Assembly: GCA_964654155.1 (NCBI GenBank)
Contig: CAZZGL010000024.1
Location: forward strand, 1-17,879
Source: CAG-826 sp964654155
GTDB taxonomy: Bacteria > Bacillota_I > Bacilli_A > RFN20 > CAG-826
DNA length: 17,879 nucleotides
Reading direction: 5' to 3'
Part shown: positions 6,874 through 14,909 of the stretch, piece by piece
Layout of the letters: the number at the start of each line of letters is the position of its first letter
How positions within the stretch are numbered: the first letter of the stretch is position 1
Position numbers and translations under genes: made by a program
Notes under the pieces: generated by a model
What the model saw: the letters and a program-made list of their open reading frames with translations, nothing else
What the model was told of the DNA's origin: nothing
Databases searched by the model: none

Positions 6874-8097
6874 ATCCCATTTTTTTATAGTATTATCAGA
6901 AAAGAATCCACGAATTAAATAACCGTTTTCTGTATTAATTACTTTAGTAATAAAAGCTTCTTTTTTTAATAAAAAGAGGTTTTTTTCGTATGGTAACAGA
7001 AACTCTTTTTCCTCAATATCATGATAAATTGTTTTAAAAATTAAATCTAAAACATAATTTAAATTGTCATCATCCTTAAAAGAAGTAAATAAACTTCTTT
7101 CATCAGGAATAAAAGGATACTTGCTTAATAAATCTGCTTTATTATATAAATATATTACTGGAATGTCTTCAACACCAATTTCTTTTAATACTTCTTCTGT
7201 AATACTTTTTTGAACATTATAATAAGGATCACTTACATCAAGTACATGAATCAACAAATCCGCTTCTTTAACTTCTTCTAAAGTAGATTTAAATGCCTCA
7301 ATTAATGTTGTTGGCAAACGATCTATAAACCCAACTGTGTCCGTACATAAAAAAGAAGGATAAGAGGGAAAATTAATTAATCTTGTCGATGTTTCAAGTG
7401 TAGCAAATAAGCGATTTTCTTCTAAAACCATTTTTGAATCTTTTGAATGAGAATATTTTATTAATTTATTTATAAATGATGATTTGCCAGCATTTGTATA
7501 GCCAACAACGGCGATAAGAGGTATATCATTTGTTTTTCTTAATCTTCTTGTTGTTTTCTTTTGCTTTCTTAATTTTGCTAATTCATCACGCTTTTGAGAA
7601 ATAACCGCTTTAAAGTTAGATCTAATTAAATCAATTTTCTTTTCGCCTTCACCTTTATTATGACCTTTTCCACTAGTAACTTGTGAATAATCAGCATCTT
7701 TATTAATCAATCTAGTTTTTTGATACATTAAATTTGCGATTTCAACTTGTAATCGCGCTTCTTTACTTTGGGCATTTAAAGAGAAAATTTCTAAAATAAT
7801 GCCCATTCTGTCATAAACAGGTAATAAGAACGCATCAGATAGATTTTTTTGTTGCAATGGAGTTAAATCATCATTAATCACAATTGCATAAATATCTTCT
7901 AACATAGATATATAGCCTTTCAATTCTAATATTTTACCTTTTCCAATATAGGTAACTCTTTTTATTTCATCCAATTCTTGCGTATAAAACCTAATCGCTT
8001 CCATTTGTAAAGAATCTAAAAGATTGATTATTTCTTGATCGCTTCTAGTTTTATCCTCACCTTTTAAATGCGCACTAATGACAATTACTCTTTTCAT
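6865..8097 (-). CDS. hflX: GTPase HflX
   Basis: This 410-aa ribosome-associated GTPase of the HflX family splits stalled or stressed 70S ribosomes. The N-terminal HflX domain (about 1-185) includes YIGKGKILEL and the Gly-rich TSGKGHNKGEGEKK segment. The G domain shows G1 GYTNAGKS (199-206), the switch region RLFATLETSTR (229-239), G3 DTVGFIDRLP (253-262) and G4 NKAD (319-322). Length is normal. The family often has DPTTR in the switch region; here it is ETSTR. TAGGTGA lies 5 nt before the ATG, in a 16-nt gap after the upstream membrane protein gene, so the two are probably cotranscribed. Its 3' end overlaps the convergent kinase gene by 9 nt, and no terminator is visible. Confidence 0.93.
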   Translation of the reverse strand: MKRVIVISAHLKGEDKTRSDQEIINLLDSLQMEAIRFYTQELDEIKRVTYIGKGKILELKGYISMLEDIYAIVINDDLTPLQQKNLSDAFLLPVYDRMGIILEIFSLNAQSKEARLQVEIANLMYQKTRLINKDADYSQVTSGKGHNKGEGEKKIDLIRSNFKAVISQKRDELAKLRKQKKTTRRLRKTNDIPLIAVVGYTNAGKSSFINKLIKYSHSKDSKMVLEENRLFATLETSTRLINFPSYPSFLCTDTVGFIDRLPTTLIEAFKSTLEEVKEADLLIHVLDVSDPYYNVQKSITEEVLKEIGVEDIPVIYLYNKADLLSKYPFIPDERSLFTSFKDDDNLNYVLDLIFKTIYHDIEEKEFLLPYEKNLFLLKKEAFITKVINTENGYLIRGFFSDNTIKKWDLF

Positions 8098-8113
8098 AAA
8101 ATCACCTACTAAA

Positions 8114-8500
8114 TTATATCACATCTTGAACTCCACTAAAATCTTCTCCTCGACTTTGATAAAGTGTCACATATCTCATTATCGCAGCAATTAATACAAA
8201 TATAGCCGCAATTAAGAAGTTTTTATTGGCAGAACTAGGATTATTTTTATAATTCCGATAGTTTGTATAAGCAAAAAATAATGTAGAAAGAATTATTAAA
8301 AGAAGAGGTATTTCTGATTTTCTACCTAGTTCTGAAATGGTTTGATTATTAAGTTTACCTTGTTTATATGCATTTATTCTTTCAACAGAAATTATTAAAG
8401 TAAGTATTAATGCAATTAAAGCAACAAAAGAAAAAATAAGTTCTAATACCATAAACTCTAATTCATTTTCATCAACTTCGTTATAACTATTAGAATACAT
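8114..8500 (-). CDS. small membrane protein of unknown function
   Basis: This 128-aa protein has three hydrophobic helices, at about residues 17-38 (VLELIFSFVALIALILTLII), 64-82 and 92-110, joined by Lys/Asn-rich loops. The N-terminus is acidic (NEVDENELE). No family motif is recognised. A longer frame from a TTG at 8512 is possible, but GAGG lies 6 nt before the ATG at 8500, so that start is preferred. The gene is 16 nt upstream of hflX and probably shares its transcript. A TATAAT occurs about 20 nt before the ribosome binding site, without a good -35. Confidence 0.7.
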   Translation of the reverse strand: MYSNSYNEVDENELEFMVLELIFSFVALIALILTLIISVERINAYKQGKLNNQTISELGRKSEIPLLLIILSTLFFAYTNYRNYKNNPSSANKNFLIAAIFVLIAAIMRYVTLYQSRGEDFSGVQDVI

Positions 8501-8587
8501 AAAAAACCTCAATTACATTATATTAGTTTTTATAATTGTTTATGTTATCAATAACAGATATTAAAAAATGAACATCAAATAATAAAA

Positions 8588-9496
8588 CTAATTATTAACT
8601 TTTTTAATTATTTCATCAGTTTTTTTAATTATATTATCAACATCTTTTTTAAATCGCTCAGGAATTTTCTTTTTAGTTGGATATCCTGATATACCAAAAA
8701 GACCTCTAGGTCCTAAATACATTCCATTTTCAAAGTCATTATTAGCCGCTAATAAGACCATACCAAGCGAAGCTTTTTTAGGTGAATGAGTAAATAACGG
8801 TAAAACTAAATGAGCAAGTTTTTGAAACCAACAAGGAAAATTATTATTAGAGGATGAAAATATATTCGTGGAAGTTACACCTGGATGCATCATCATAACC
8901 TTCACATTAGTTGTTTTAAGTAAATAAAAATAATATTTAATTATGCATAATTTTGATAACCCATAATTTTTGGAAACTTTTTTATCGTTTTCATCCAAAA
9001 ATGACAAATCTTTATATTTAGAAAAGCGATATGTTAAAGAAGTAACTAATACTATTTTACTTTTATCATATTTTTCTAAATAAGGAAGTAATTTATTAAT
9101 TAAATAATAGCTTCCAAAATAATTAACTCCAATTGTTAAAGGTAATCCATCATTAGTAAATTGATTAGGTGAAGGATGATATATTCCTGCATTAACAATG
9201 ACTGTATCAATATGATCATATTTATCTTTAATTTCTTCTACAAGATGATTAATACTTTCAAAAGATGATTGGTCATAAAGAAAAATTGTTACTTTTGCAT
9301 TTGGACATTCTTGAAGAATTTTATTTTTTGCCTTTAAAGAGCGTTGGTTAGACCGACATGCCAAAATAACATGTGCACCTTTTAAGGCAAAGATTTTCGC
9401 CGCTTCAAAGCCAATCCCACTATTACCGCCGGTAATCAATATTACTTGATTATCTAGTGATGGTATTTTTCTTTGAATCCATTTATTTATATTCAT
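8588..9496 (-). CDS. short-chain dehydrogenase/reductase, retinol dehydrogenase-like
   Basis: This 302-aa NAD(P)-dependent oxidoreductase has a Rossmann fold. The dinucleotide-binding motif is TGGNSGIG (22-29) and the adenine-ring NAG motif is at 102-104. The active site has Ser153 and Tyr178-x-x-x-Lys182 (YGLSK), with a structural Asn at 125. The ACR motif after strand 2 and the long C-terminal extension resemble WWOX or retinol dehydrogenase-type SDRs rather than short classical ones. The substrate is unknown. AGGAG is 9 nt before the ATG at 9496; an upstream TTG overlaps the ribosome binding site. It lies 35 nt after the small NTF2-like gene and probably ends the pepF operon. Confidence 0.88.
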   Translation of the reverse strand: MNINKWIQRKIPSLDNQVILITGGNSGIGFEAAKIFALKGAHVILACRSNQRSLKAKNKILQECPNAKVTIFLYDQSSFESINHLVEEIKDKYDHIDTVIVNAGIYHPSPNQFTNDGLPLTIGVNYFGSYYLINKLLPYLEKYDKSKIVLVTSLTYRFSKYKDLSFLDENDKKVSKNYGLSKLCIIKYYFYLLKTTNVKVMMMHPGVTSTNIFSSSNNNFPCWFQKLAHLVLPLFTHSPKKASLGMVLLAANNDFENGMYLGPRGLFGISGYPTKKKIPERFKKDVDNIIKKTDEIIKKVNN

Positions 9497-9531
9497 AGCC
9501 TTCAACTCCTAATGAACAACAATCATAATTT

Positions 9532-9831
9532 TTAAATATTAGATGCAAATTCTAATTTTGTTATTCTATTATGTTTTATATCAAAATAAATATGAAATAC
9601 ATTATTCTCTTTTTCTAAAAACGCTTTAATACTAACCGCAGATTCAAGCCATCTGACATGAAATTCTTGATATACTTTAATTTTTAAAATCATTTCATCT
9701 AGTGAAACATTCTTTTTATTATCGATATCATAAAATATAGTATCTTTTGTAAAAAAAGGATATACATCTTCTTTTTTTGTTGAAATAAAAATTGAATTCA
9801 AACAATTTTTAGCTAGTTCAATTTTTTCCAT
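9532..9831 (-). CDS. small protein, possibly NTF2/SnoaL-like
   Basis: This 99-aa protein has a helical N-terminus (MEKIELAKNCLNS), then FFTKDTIFYDIDNK and several strands ending in ITKLEFASNI. The helix-then-strands order with an early D-x-x-F-x-D-ID segment recalls SnoaL/NTF2-like folds, but that is only a guess. GGAGG lies 9 nt before the ATG at 9831, inside the end of the preceding gene. The stop of that gene is 2 nt upstream, so translation is coupled. No catalytic residues can be named. Confidence 0.65.
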   Translation of the reverse strand: MEKIELAKNCLNSIFISTKKEDVYPFFTKDTIFYDIDNKKNVSLDEMILKIKVYQEFHVRWLESAVSIKAFLEKENNVFHIYFDIKHNRITKLEFASNI

Positions 9832-9833
9832 AA

Positions 9834-10088
9834 TTATTGCCTCCAATACTTATCATTTTGATCTATTTCAATTTCTTCTTGATTTTCAAATAAATAAAAT
9901 TCTCCTTCTTGAAAATCATTTTTAAATTCATCAAGGCTTAAAAAAGCTTTTAAATATTTATTACGAATAATCACTTTTTCATTTCTATAATAATAATATG
10001 TTGCATTTTTTCCAAAAGAAATTGAAACTAAACATTCTCCTTCTTTTAATAAAGAAATTGCATTTTCCCATGAAGAAATTTTATTCAT
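9834..10088 (-). CDS. small protein of unknown function
   Basis: This 84-aa acidic, soluble protein is rich in aromatic residues (YYYYRNEK at about 31-38, YWRQ at the end). It has no membrane helix or known motif. Its ATG overlaps the TGA of the preceding sigma-like gene by 4 nt (ATGA), with AAGGAG 7 nt upstream, so it is translated in step with that gene. A partner or anti-sigma role for the sigma-like protein is possible but unsupported by motif. Unrecognised. Confidence 0.65.
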   Translation of the reverse strand: MNKISSWENAISLLKEGECLVSISFGKNATYYYYRNEKVIIRNKYLKAFLSLDEFKNDFQEGEFYLFENQEEIEIDQNDKYWRQ

Positions 10089-10846
10089 AATAAACTCCTT
10101 TTTATAATTTTAAAAAGATTCTGTTCAATATTATTAGAATTATCACAAGCTCCTGTCCTAATAATAATTGCATAAGTTATTAAAATCATAATGATAATTA
10201 ATATAAAAATTATTAAAGATTTGGTTGAGCCTTGAATTTTTATATCAGAACCAGGCTTTTTTTCTATAAATTCCATTCCTTTAATTATATCTTCAAAGTT
10301 AATCTTTGCTATATAAAGATTATGAAAATCTTTTTTTAAAGCTAAGATTGCTTCTTCTTCATTATTATTTAATATATTTTTCTTTATTTTTCTTTTAATT
10401 GATAAAACTTTTGAATTTTCTATATCAAGCAATTTTCCAATAATTGTAGTCTTAATTTTATAAAAAAATGAAAACACAATAACTGCCGTTTCTTTATTGC
10501 TTAAGTCATTATTGATTGGTATAAACGGATGTTCAAAAGATATTATTTCATCAATATCCATGTTACTTAATTTTGAAAAACGTTCGTTTTTTTTAAAAAA
10601 ATTACGAACACATTTTTTAATTAACATTAACGACCAAAATTCAAAATTTGTATTTTCCTTTAAATCATTAATGTTGTTATATAATTCATGATAAAAAGAC
10701 ACGATTAATTCATTAATCCATTCATCATTTCTTATTAAATATTTAAAATAGAAATAATATAAATCATTATATACATTATAAACTTCTTTAAAAGCTTCTT
10801 TTTCACCTTTTCGAAGTTTAATAATATATTTTTCTTCAATTAACAT
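10085..10846 (-). CDS. ECF sigma-70-like protein with C-terminal membrane anchor
   Basis: This 253-aa protein has a sigma region 2-like part (about 1-90, from EEKYIIKLRKGEKEAFKEVY to CVRNFFKKNER) and a region 4-like helix-turn-helix (about 118-158, TTIIGKLLDIENSKVLSIKR). A basic/acidic linker leads to one strong transmembrane helix at 210-229 (SLIIFILIIIMILITYAIII) and a short outer tail with one Cys. Such a protein could direct RNA polymerase to a few promoters while tethered, or be freed by proteolysis. Region 2 is diverged, so DNA melting is uncertain. GGAGA lies 9 nt before the ATG. The gene starts 21 nt after pepF and ends in TGA. Confidence 0.72.
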   Translation of the reverse strand: MLIEEKYIIKLRKGEKEAFKEVYNVYNDLYYFYFKYLIRNDEWINELIVSFYHELYNNINDLKENTNFEFWSLMLIKKCVRNFFKKNERFSKLSNMDIDEIISFEHPFIPINNDLSNKETAVIVFSFFYKIKTTIIGKLLDIENSKVLSIKRKIKKNILNNNEEEAILALKKDFHNLYIAKINFEDIIKGMEFIEKKPGSDIKIQGSTKSLIIFILIIIMILITYAIIIRTGACDNSNNIEQNLFKIIKRSLL

Positions 10847-10867
10847 TTATCGTGTCTCCAATAAGTA

Positions 10868-12631
10868 CTATTCTTCTAATAATTTTTCTAATTGATCAAC
10901 CAATTCGCTCATTCTTTCTGTAACCGCCAAGAATGATTCCTTTTTAGTAAAATCAACACCGGCTTTTCTTGTTTGATCAACCGGATACTCTGAACCACCA
11001 CTTGATAAAAGCGCTATATATCTATCAAATGCTCCATCTACGCCATCTTTAACATCTTTATATAGTTTAAAGGAAGCCGCAAAACTTGTTGCATATTGAT
11101 AAACATAGAATGGGGTGTGGAATAGATGTGGAATATAAGCCCAAACATATTGTTTATATTTTTCATTAACAATATTTTGGCCATAATATTTTTTATACAA
11201 ATCAATCATTATATTAGATAAAACTTCATGATTGATTGGCTCATCTTTTTCCATCAATTGTGAAACTTTTAATTCATATTCTGCAAATAATGTTTGACGA
11301 TAGAATGTCGCCATTATTTCATCAATTGCTTTTTGAAGCAACATTATTTTTTCTTCTTTTGTGGCTTCACCTGATTTTATAAAATAATCTAATAGCATAT
11401 GTTCATTAAATGTTGAGGCAATTTCTGCAACAAAAATCGTATAATTTTGTAAAGTTCCAGGTTGAGTTTGCGCAAATAATGAATGAATAGAGTGACCTGC
11501 TTCATGGGCAACTGTAAAAACATCATCCAATGTATCACTATAATTTAAAAGAATATATGGATGTAAATCTACTTGACTACTTGAATACGCTCCAGTATAT
11601 TTTCCATCTTGTTCATAAACATCAACAAAGCCTTCTTCTAAAGCGGTATGAGCTTTTTCAATAAATACTTTTGGGCAATCTTTTATAGAGGCAAAGAATA
11701 ATCTCTTTGCATCTTCATAAGTATATTTTTTACTTGATGATGCTAATTCCATAAAACGATCATAGGTTTTATGGGAAGATAATCCCAAAGCTTTCTTTCT
11801 TAATTTAATATATTTTTTAAGAGCTTTATTATTCTTTCTAGCAACTTCAACTAAATTCGTATAAACACTTGTTGGAATATTATTATTAAATAAATTAGCT
11901 TCAAGAATTGAACTATAATTTTTGGCTTTAGCAATTGATTTTTCCGATTGCATTACTAAACGATAAATTTCTGCATATGTATATTTATTATTATCATAGG
12001 CTTTATAAATAGCTTCAAATATTTTCTTTCTTTCAGAAGCAGAAGAAGCTTCGGCAATCAAAGACCTCCAATTGCCTTGAGTAACTGTAACTTTTCCTTT
12101 GCCTTTTAATGAAATTGTTACTGGCTTTTTATCAGCAACCGCAAGTGCATCATATAAATCACTACCTATAGAAGTTAATGGATTATATAAAGAAAGCAAA
12201 TACTCTGATTTTTTATCTAAAACATGTTCATTACTATGGAATAATTTTTGCATTGGGAAACGAAATTCTTTTAATTCATCATCGTTATCAATCCATTCCA
12301 TAATTGTTTTTTCGCCAACAGAAAGAATTTCTGGGGAATCAAATGACATCGCTTGAGAAAGAGCATTAAGAACATTAATAACTTTCATTAAATCTTGTGT
12401 GTTTTTAACATTCTTCTTATTTAAATCGTGTCTTAAATGCGCATATTGATATACTTTTGATAAAACTTCATCAATATGTTTATTAAACAACATATACGAT
12501 TTAAAGCCTTCTTTCGTATTTAATTTTCCTTCATATGAAGAAAACACTTCGATACTATTTTGAACTTCAGCTAATGAAGCCTCAAATTCTTCTTGATTTT
12601 TAAATAAATAAGTTAAATCCCATTTGTACAT
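10868..12631 (-). CDS. pepF: oligoendopeptidase F, M3 family
   Basis: This 587-aa cytoplasmic zinc metallopeptidase cleaves short peptides. The catalytic HEAGH motif is at 376-380 with Glu377 as base. The downstream AEIASTFNE (401-409) supplies the third zinc ligand, probably Glu402. The N-terminus MYKWDLTYLF and the helical first 200 residues match PepF, and the length is typical (about 590-600). A longer frame to 12652 would overlap the AAAAGGAG ribosome binding site, so the ATG at 12631 is the start. An extended -10 promoter lies just upstream. The gene leads a probable operon with the sigma-like protein, two small proteins and the SDR. Confidence 0.95.
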   Translation of the reverse strand: MYKWDLTYLFKNQEEFEASLAEVQNSIEVFSSYEGKLNTKEGFKSYMLFNKHIDEVLSKVYQYAHLRHDLNKKNVKNTQDLMKVINVLNALSQAMSFDSPEILSVGEKTIMEWIDNDDELKEFRFPMQKLFHSNEHVLDKKSEYLLSLYNPLTSIGSDLYDALAVADKKPVTISLKGKGKVTVTQGNWRSLIAEASSASERKKIFEAIYKAYDNNKYTYAEIYRLVMQSEKSIAKAKNYSSILEANLFNNNIPTSVYTNLVEVARKNNKALKKYIKLRKKALGLSSHKTYDRFMELASSSKKYTYEDAKRLFFASIKDCPKVFIEKAHTALEEGFVDVYEQDGKYTGAYSSSQVDLHPYILLNYSDTLDDVFTVAHEAGHSIHSLFAQTQPGTLQNYTIFVAEIASTFNEHMLLDYFIKSGEATKEEKIMLLQKAIDEIMATFYRQTLFAEYELKVSQLMEKDEPINHEVLSNIMIDLYKKYYGQNIVNEKYKQYVWAYIPHLFHTPFYVYQYATSFAASFKLYKDVKDGVDGAFDRYIALLSSGGSEYPVDQTRKAGVDFTKKESFLAVTERMSELVDQLEKLLEE

Positions 12632-12660
12632 AATTAATAATCTCCTTTTCAACCTTAAAT

Positions 12661-12669
12661 ATTATATCA
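12661..12669 (-). promoter_or_regulatory. extended -10 promoter of the pepF operon
   Basis: On the minus strand TGATATAAT is a perfect TATAAT with an extended TGn. The -35 region is poor, as often seen with extended -10 promoters. It lies about 30 nt before the pepF ATG. Confidence 0.5.
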
Positions 12670-12724
12670 TTTTGCAATCTATAAAAATATCATTTTTATT
12701 AAACATTTAATACGCATATAATTA

Positions 12725-13681
12725 CTAATTTTCTATGATATTTTTCTTTCGTTCATACCTAACAAATAAGTACGCCACTATAACACCAATTCCCATTAAC
12801 ACTAATCCTAATGGCAAATCTAATGTCATATTCCCCTGTCCTTTCGACCAATTAACATATATTTCATAAATATCCGGGTTAAAGAACATTGAAATAACAG
12901 AACCCAAAGATAATCCTACAATTAAATAATATGTGGTTGTTTTTGCCTTATCAAAAAGATATGTTAATAACTTTGAAAAAGAAAAAACGCCAATTAATAA
13001 TCCAACACCAAAACAAACATAAAGTAACAATACTAATGGATTTTCTTTCCAATACGATATACTAACACTTGCCATAAGTGGCTTAAAGTAACCAAATGCC
13101 ATTAATACTGCAGTCGCACTTAATCCAGGTACAAGTTGCGTGATAGCAACAATATATCCTAAAATAATGAAGAAAAAATATTCCCAAAGTTGTATATTAT
13201 CAAAATTTTTAGACGCGTTATCCACACTATTGTTTTGTATCAATACAGAAGTTATGCCAATTGTAATTGGAATTAATATTCCGATAATTAATAAAATCAA
13301 ACGTAAAGATGTTGTTTTTTCATCTTTAATTTCATCTCTTATTGCTGGAAAAGCACCAATCATTAGCCCTGCAAATAAACCTATAATAGCAAATGGAATT
13401 ATTTCTAACAATTGTTTAATACCAATAAATCCTGCACCAAATCCAACACCAATTCCTATTACTATCGGTAAAAGAAATAAAGCACAAACAGCAAATTTCT
13501 TAACAATATTACTAATTGCGTATAATAGCTTATCATATAATTTAAAGATAATTGCAACAGTAGACCCACTAATTGCAGGAACAATAACCGCTAAGCCAAT
13601 AAAAAATCCTAACAAAGCACTTTTAAACCACGATTTAAATGAATGCTTTTGTAGTACAACATCTTGTGTTTCAGTATCCAT
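12725..13681 (-). CDS. DUF368 family membrane protein, polyprenyl-phosphate transporter-like
   Basis: This 318-aa integral membrane protein has about 8-10 hydrophobic helices. It carries the DUF368 repeat: IVPAISGSTVAIIF near the N-terminus and TQLVPGLSATAVLMAFGYF in the second half. DUF368 members (PopT) recycle undecaprenyl-phosphate carriers for cell-wall and glycan synthesis, so this protein probably flips the lipid carrier back across the membrane. That role is established for some family members and inferred here. AAGGAG lies 9 nt before the ATG at 13681; an ATG 9 nt further up is too close to it. A TATAAT at 13715-13710 is a likely -10. It is a single-gene unit, divergent from tRNA-Leu. 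Confidence 0.88.
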   Translation of the reverse strand: MDTETQDVVLQKHSFKSWFKSALLGFFIGLAVIVPAISGSTVAIIFKLYDKLLYAISNIVKKFAVCALFLLPIVIGIGVGFGAGFIGIKQLLEIIPFAIIGLFAGLMIGAFPAIRDEIKDEKTTSLRLILLIIGILIPITIGITSVLIQNNSVDNASKNFDNIQLWEYFFFIILGYIVAITQLVPGLSATAVLMAFGYFKPLMASVSISYWKENPLVLLLYVCFGVGLLIGVFSFSKLLTYLFDKAKTTTYYLIVGLSLGSVISMFFNPDIYEIYVNWSKGQGNMTLDLPLGLVLMGIGVIVAYLFVRYERKKNIIEN

Positions 13682-13709
13682 TAACAACATCTCCTTGAAA
13701 TTACATATA

Positions 13710-13715
13710 ATTATA
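13710..13715 (-). promoter_or_regulatory. -10 element of the DUF368 gene
   Basis: A perfect TATAAT on the minus strand lies about 30 nt before the ATG. The region 17 nt upstream (TTCATA) is a weak -35. Confidence 0.4.
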
Positions 13716-13813
13716 CATAATTTTTAGCTAAATATGAATATCTTTATTTTAATAAAAGCTTAGCTATTGCTCATATCACTCCACATCAGAAGTCAAATAA
13801 ATTGTATATTTAC

Positions 13814-13842
13814 TTGTATTTATGTTTAAATATTGATAAAAT
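13814..13842 (+). promoter_or_regulatory. promoter of tRNA-Leu(CAA)
   Basis: TTGTAT (13814-13819) and TAAAAT (13837-13842) are separated by 17 nt, with a start about 15 nt before the tRNA. Confidence 0.6.
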
Positions 13843-13863
13843 ATGCATGTTATCAAAACAAAT

Positions 13864-13950
13864 GCCGCCGTGGCGAAATAGGCAGACGCGATAGACTCAA
13901 AATCTATTATCAGTGATGATGTGTCGGTTCAAGTCCGACCGGCGGCACCA
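13864..13950 (+). tRNA. tRNA-Leu (anticodon CAA)
   Basis: The acceptor GCCGCCG pairs with CGGCGGC. The anticodon stem ATAGA/TCTAT encloses loop CTCAAAA, giving CAA, which reads UUG. A long variable arm of class II type, T-loop TTCAAGT and encoded CCA are present. Confidence 0.95.
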
Positions 13951-13970
13951 TTTAATATTTTAGTGGATTA

Positions 13971-14004
13971 ATCTTGATATGATAGAATTATCAAGATTTT
14001 TTTT
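13971..14004 (+). terminator. terminator of tRNA-Leu(CAA)
   Basis: A perfect 9-bp stem, ATCTTGATA/TATCAAGAT, has a 9-nt loop and is followed by eight T. It stands 20 nt after the CCA. The remaining spacer to 14166 shows no gene or strong motif. Confidence 0.9.
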
Positions 14005-14166
14005 AGAAATTGCAACTTCTATCATTAGAAAATAATTATACTTTAGTCAAAACCTTTTTAATATTTCTATGCCTTTTAAACATTATAAAATTATTTTATA
14101 GCATCCTTAATTAATCAAATAACAATTAACCTTACATAAATTTATTTCATATTAAATAAATTAAAA

Positions 14167-14439
14167 CTATTTATTATGAAACAAATATAAAAATAAAAGC
14201 ATTTCTTTTAAATCATTTTCTGAATAGCATTTTAATATAACTTGATTATTACTTAATATAATACCATTACTATATACAAGAGGATATAATAGTTCTTTTA
14301 ATTGATCATATTTTAAATTATTCTCTATAAGATAAATATTTAATTCTTCTATAGTTCTTTTATGTCCTCTACCATCATAAATAAATAACAATATGTTTAA
14401 ACTCGTTTTTAAATTATCCATGTTATTAATATAATTCAT
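14167..14439 (-). CDS. small protein of unknown function, preceded by a possible attenuator
   Basis: This 90-aa Asn/Leu/Ile-rich protein is probably helical (LKTSLNILLFIYDGRG, EELNIYLIENNLKYDQLKELLYPL). It has no transmembrane helix of clear strength and no known motif. No convincing Shine-Dalgarno sequence precedes the ATG at 14439 or the alternative at 14421, so expression is uncertain. A 9-bp inverted repeat lies 5 nt upstream of the start, and a long terminator-like structure further up could control readthrough. The amino-acid mix is more gene-like than that of the neighbouring spacer. Unrecognised; it could be an orphan accessory gene. Confidence 0.45.
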   Translation of the reverse strand: MNYINNMDNLKTSLNILLFIYDGRGHKRTIEELNIYLIENNLKYDQLKELLYPLVYSNGIILSNNQVILKCYSENDLKEMLLFLYLFHNK

Positions 14440-14443
14440 ATTT

Positions 14444-14467
14444 AATAGTAATAAACAAATTACTATT
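14444..14467 (-). repeat. 9-bp perfect inverted repeat upstream of the 90-aa gene
   Basis: AATAGTAAT and ATTACTATT are separated by 6 nt and end 5 nt before the ATG at 14439. It could be an operator or an RNA hairpin at the translation start. Confidence 0.5.
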
Positions 14468-14474
14468 TTTTGGT

Positions 14475-14596
14475 AAAAATAAAAAAGATAAATCCTTTAT
14501 ATCTATTAGGGTGGGGCGCAATTTGAAAACAATATAACTCAACCTCCTTTAATTATTCAAAATCTGTTATACCTAATAAACTATAAAAGATTTATC
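14475..14596 (-). promoter_or_regulatory. long terminator-like hairpin, candidate attenuator
   Basis: On the minus strand the 5' arm (14596-14572) and 3' arm (14510-14487) pair as GATAAATC/GATTTATC (8 bp), TTTATA/TATAAA (6 bp) and TATTAGG/CCTAATA (7 bp), with small internal loops. TTTTTTATTTTT follows the 3' arm directly, as in an intrinsic terminator read on the minus strand. The roughly 60-nt apical region contains AAAGGAGG and a second inverted repeat, TATAAC/GTTATA (14571-14566 and 14538-14533). It lies 35 nt upstream of the 90-aa gene. Structure is seen; regulatory function is inferred. Confidence 0.45.
14506..14532 (-). CDS. possible 8-residue leader peptide ending Pro-Pro-stop
   Basis: The full Shine-Dalgarno AAAGGAGG (14550-14543) is followed after 10 nt by TTG, and then codons for FSNCAPP and tandem stops TAA TAG. 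The stops lie inside the 3' arm of the terminator-like hairpin, so a ribosome paused at Pro-Pro-stop would cover that arm. The TTG start and the slightly long spacing make this tentative. Confidence 0.25.
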   Translation of the reverse strand: MFSNCAPP

Positions 14597-14600
14597 CACA
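14592..14600 (+). other. isolated DnaA-box match
   Basis: TTATCCACA matches the DnaA-box consensus exactly. Only one clear copy is present, plus a weak TGTGGAAA at 14831, so this is not a chromosome origin. A single box could be chance. Confidence 0.3.
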
Positions 14601-14880
14601 GATAAGTTAACATCTTGTCAAGATGAAAATAAGCGATGAATCATGTAATCGCCATTTTTCAAAACATAATTTGTAAAAAATATTGCTAAAATCAAAATAT
14701 ATTTGGTTAAAAGATGGTTTGAAAACAATATCAGTTTTTTAAAATTTATCTTAAATCGCCCAAAAATGAAGTGAAATATTACAAAATTGTTAAATTTAGT
14801 AAAAAAACAATGTTTTAACAAATAAAAATTTGTGGAAACTAAACAGAACTCAAATGTTTTTATATTTTTTAAAAAAAATG

Positions 14881-14909
14881 TTGATTACATATTTCAAATT
14901 TGTTAATAT
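14881..14909 (+). promoter_or_regulatory. promoter of the tRNA-Val/Thr/Leu cluster
   Basis: TTGATT (14881-14886) and TAATAT (14904-14909) are spaced by 17 nt and lie 13 nt before tRNA-Val. Confidence 0.6.

Noticed and set aside
13140..13727. 195-codon open frame on the plus strand
   Set aside because: It is the mirror of the DUF368 gene, which has a clear ribosome binding site and family motifs.
14508..14520. AGGGTGG followed by GGCGC on the plus strand resembles the T-box motif
   Set aside because: The rest of the T-box consensus is missing, no stem I or AGUA bulge is visible, and no gene but tRNAs follows on that strand.
14592..14600. DnaA box as a sign of a replication origin
   Set aside because: Only one exact copy is present, without dnaA, dnaN or a box cluster.
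14618..14821. 67-codon open frame on the minus strand
   Set aside because: Composition is Phe/Ile/Lys noise and there is no ribosome binding site.
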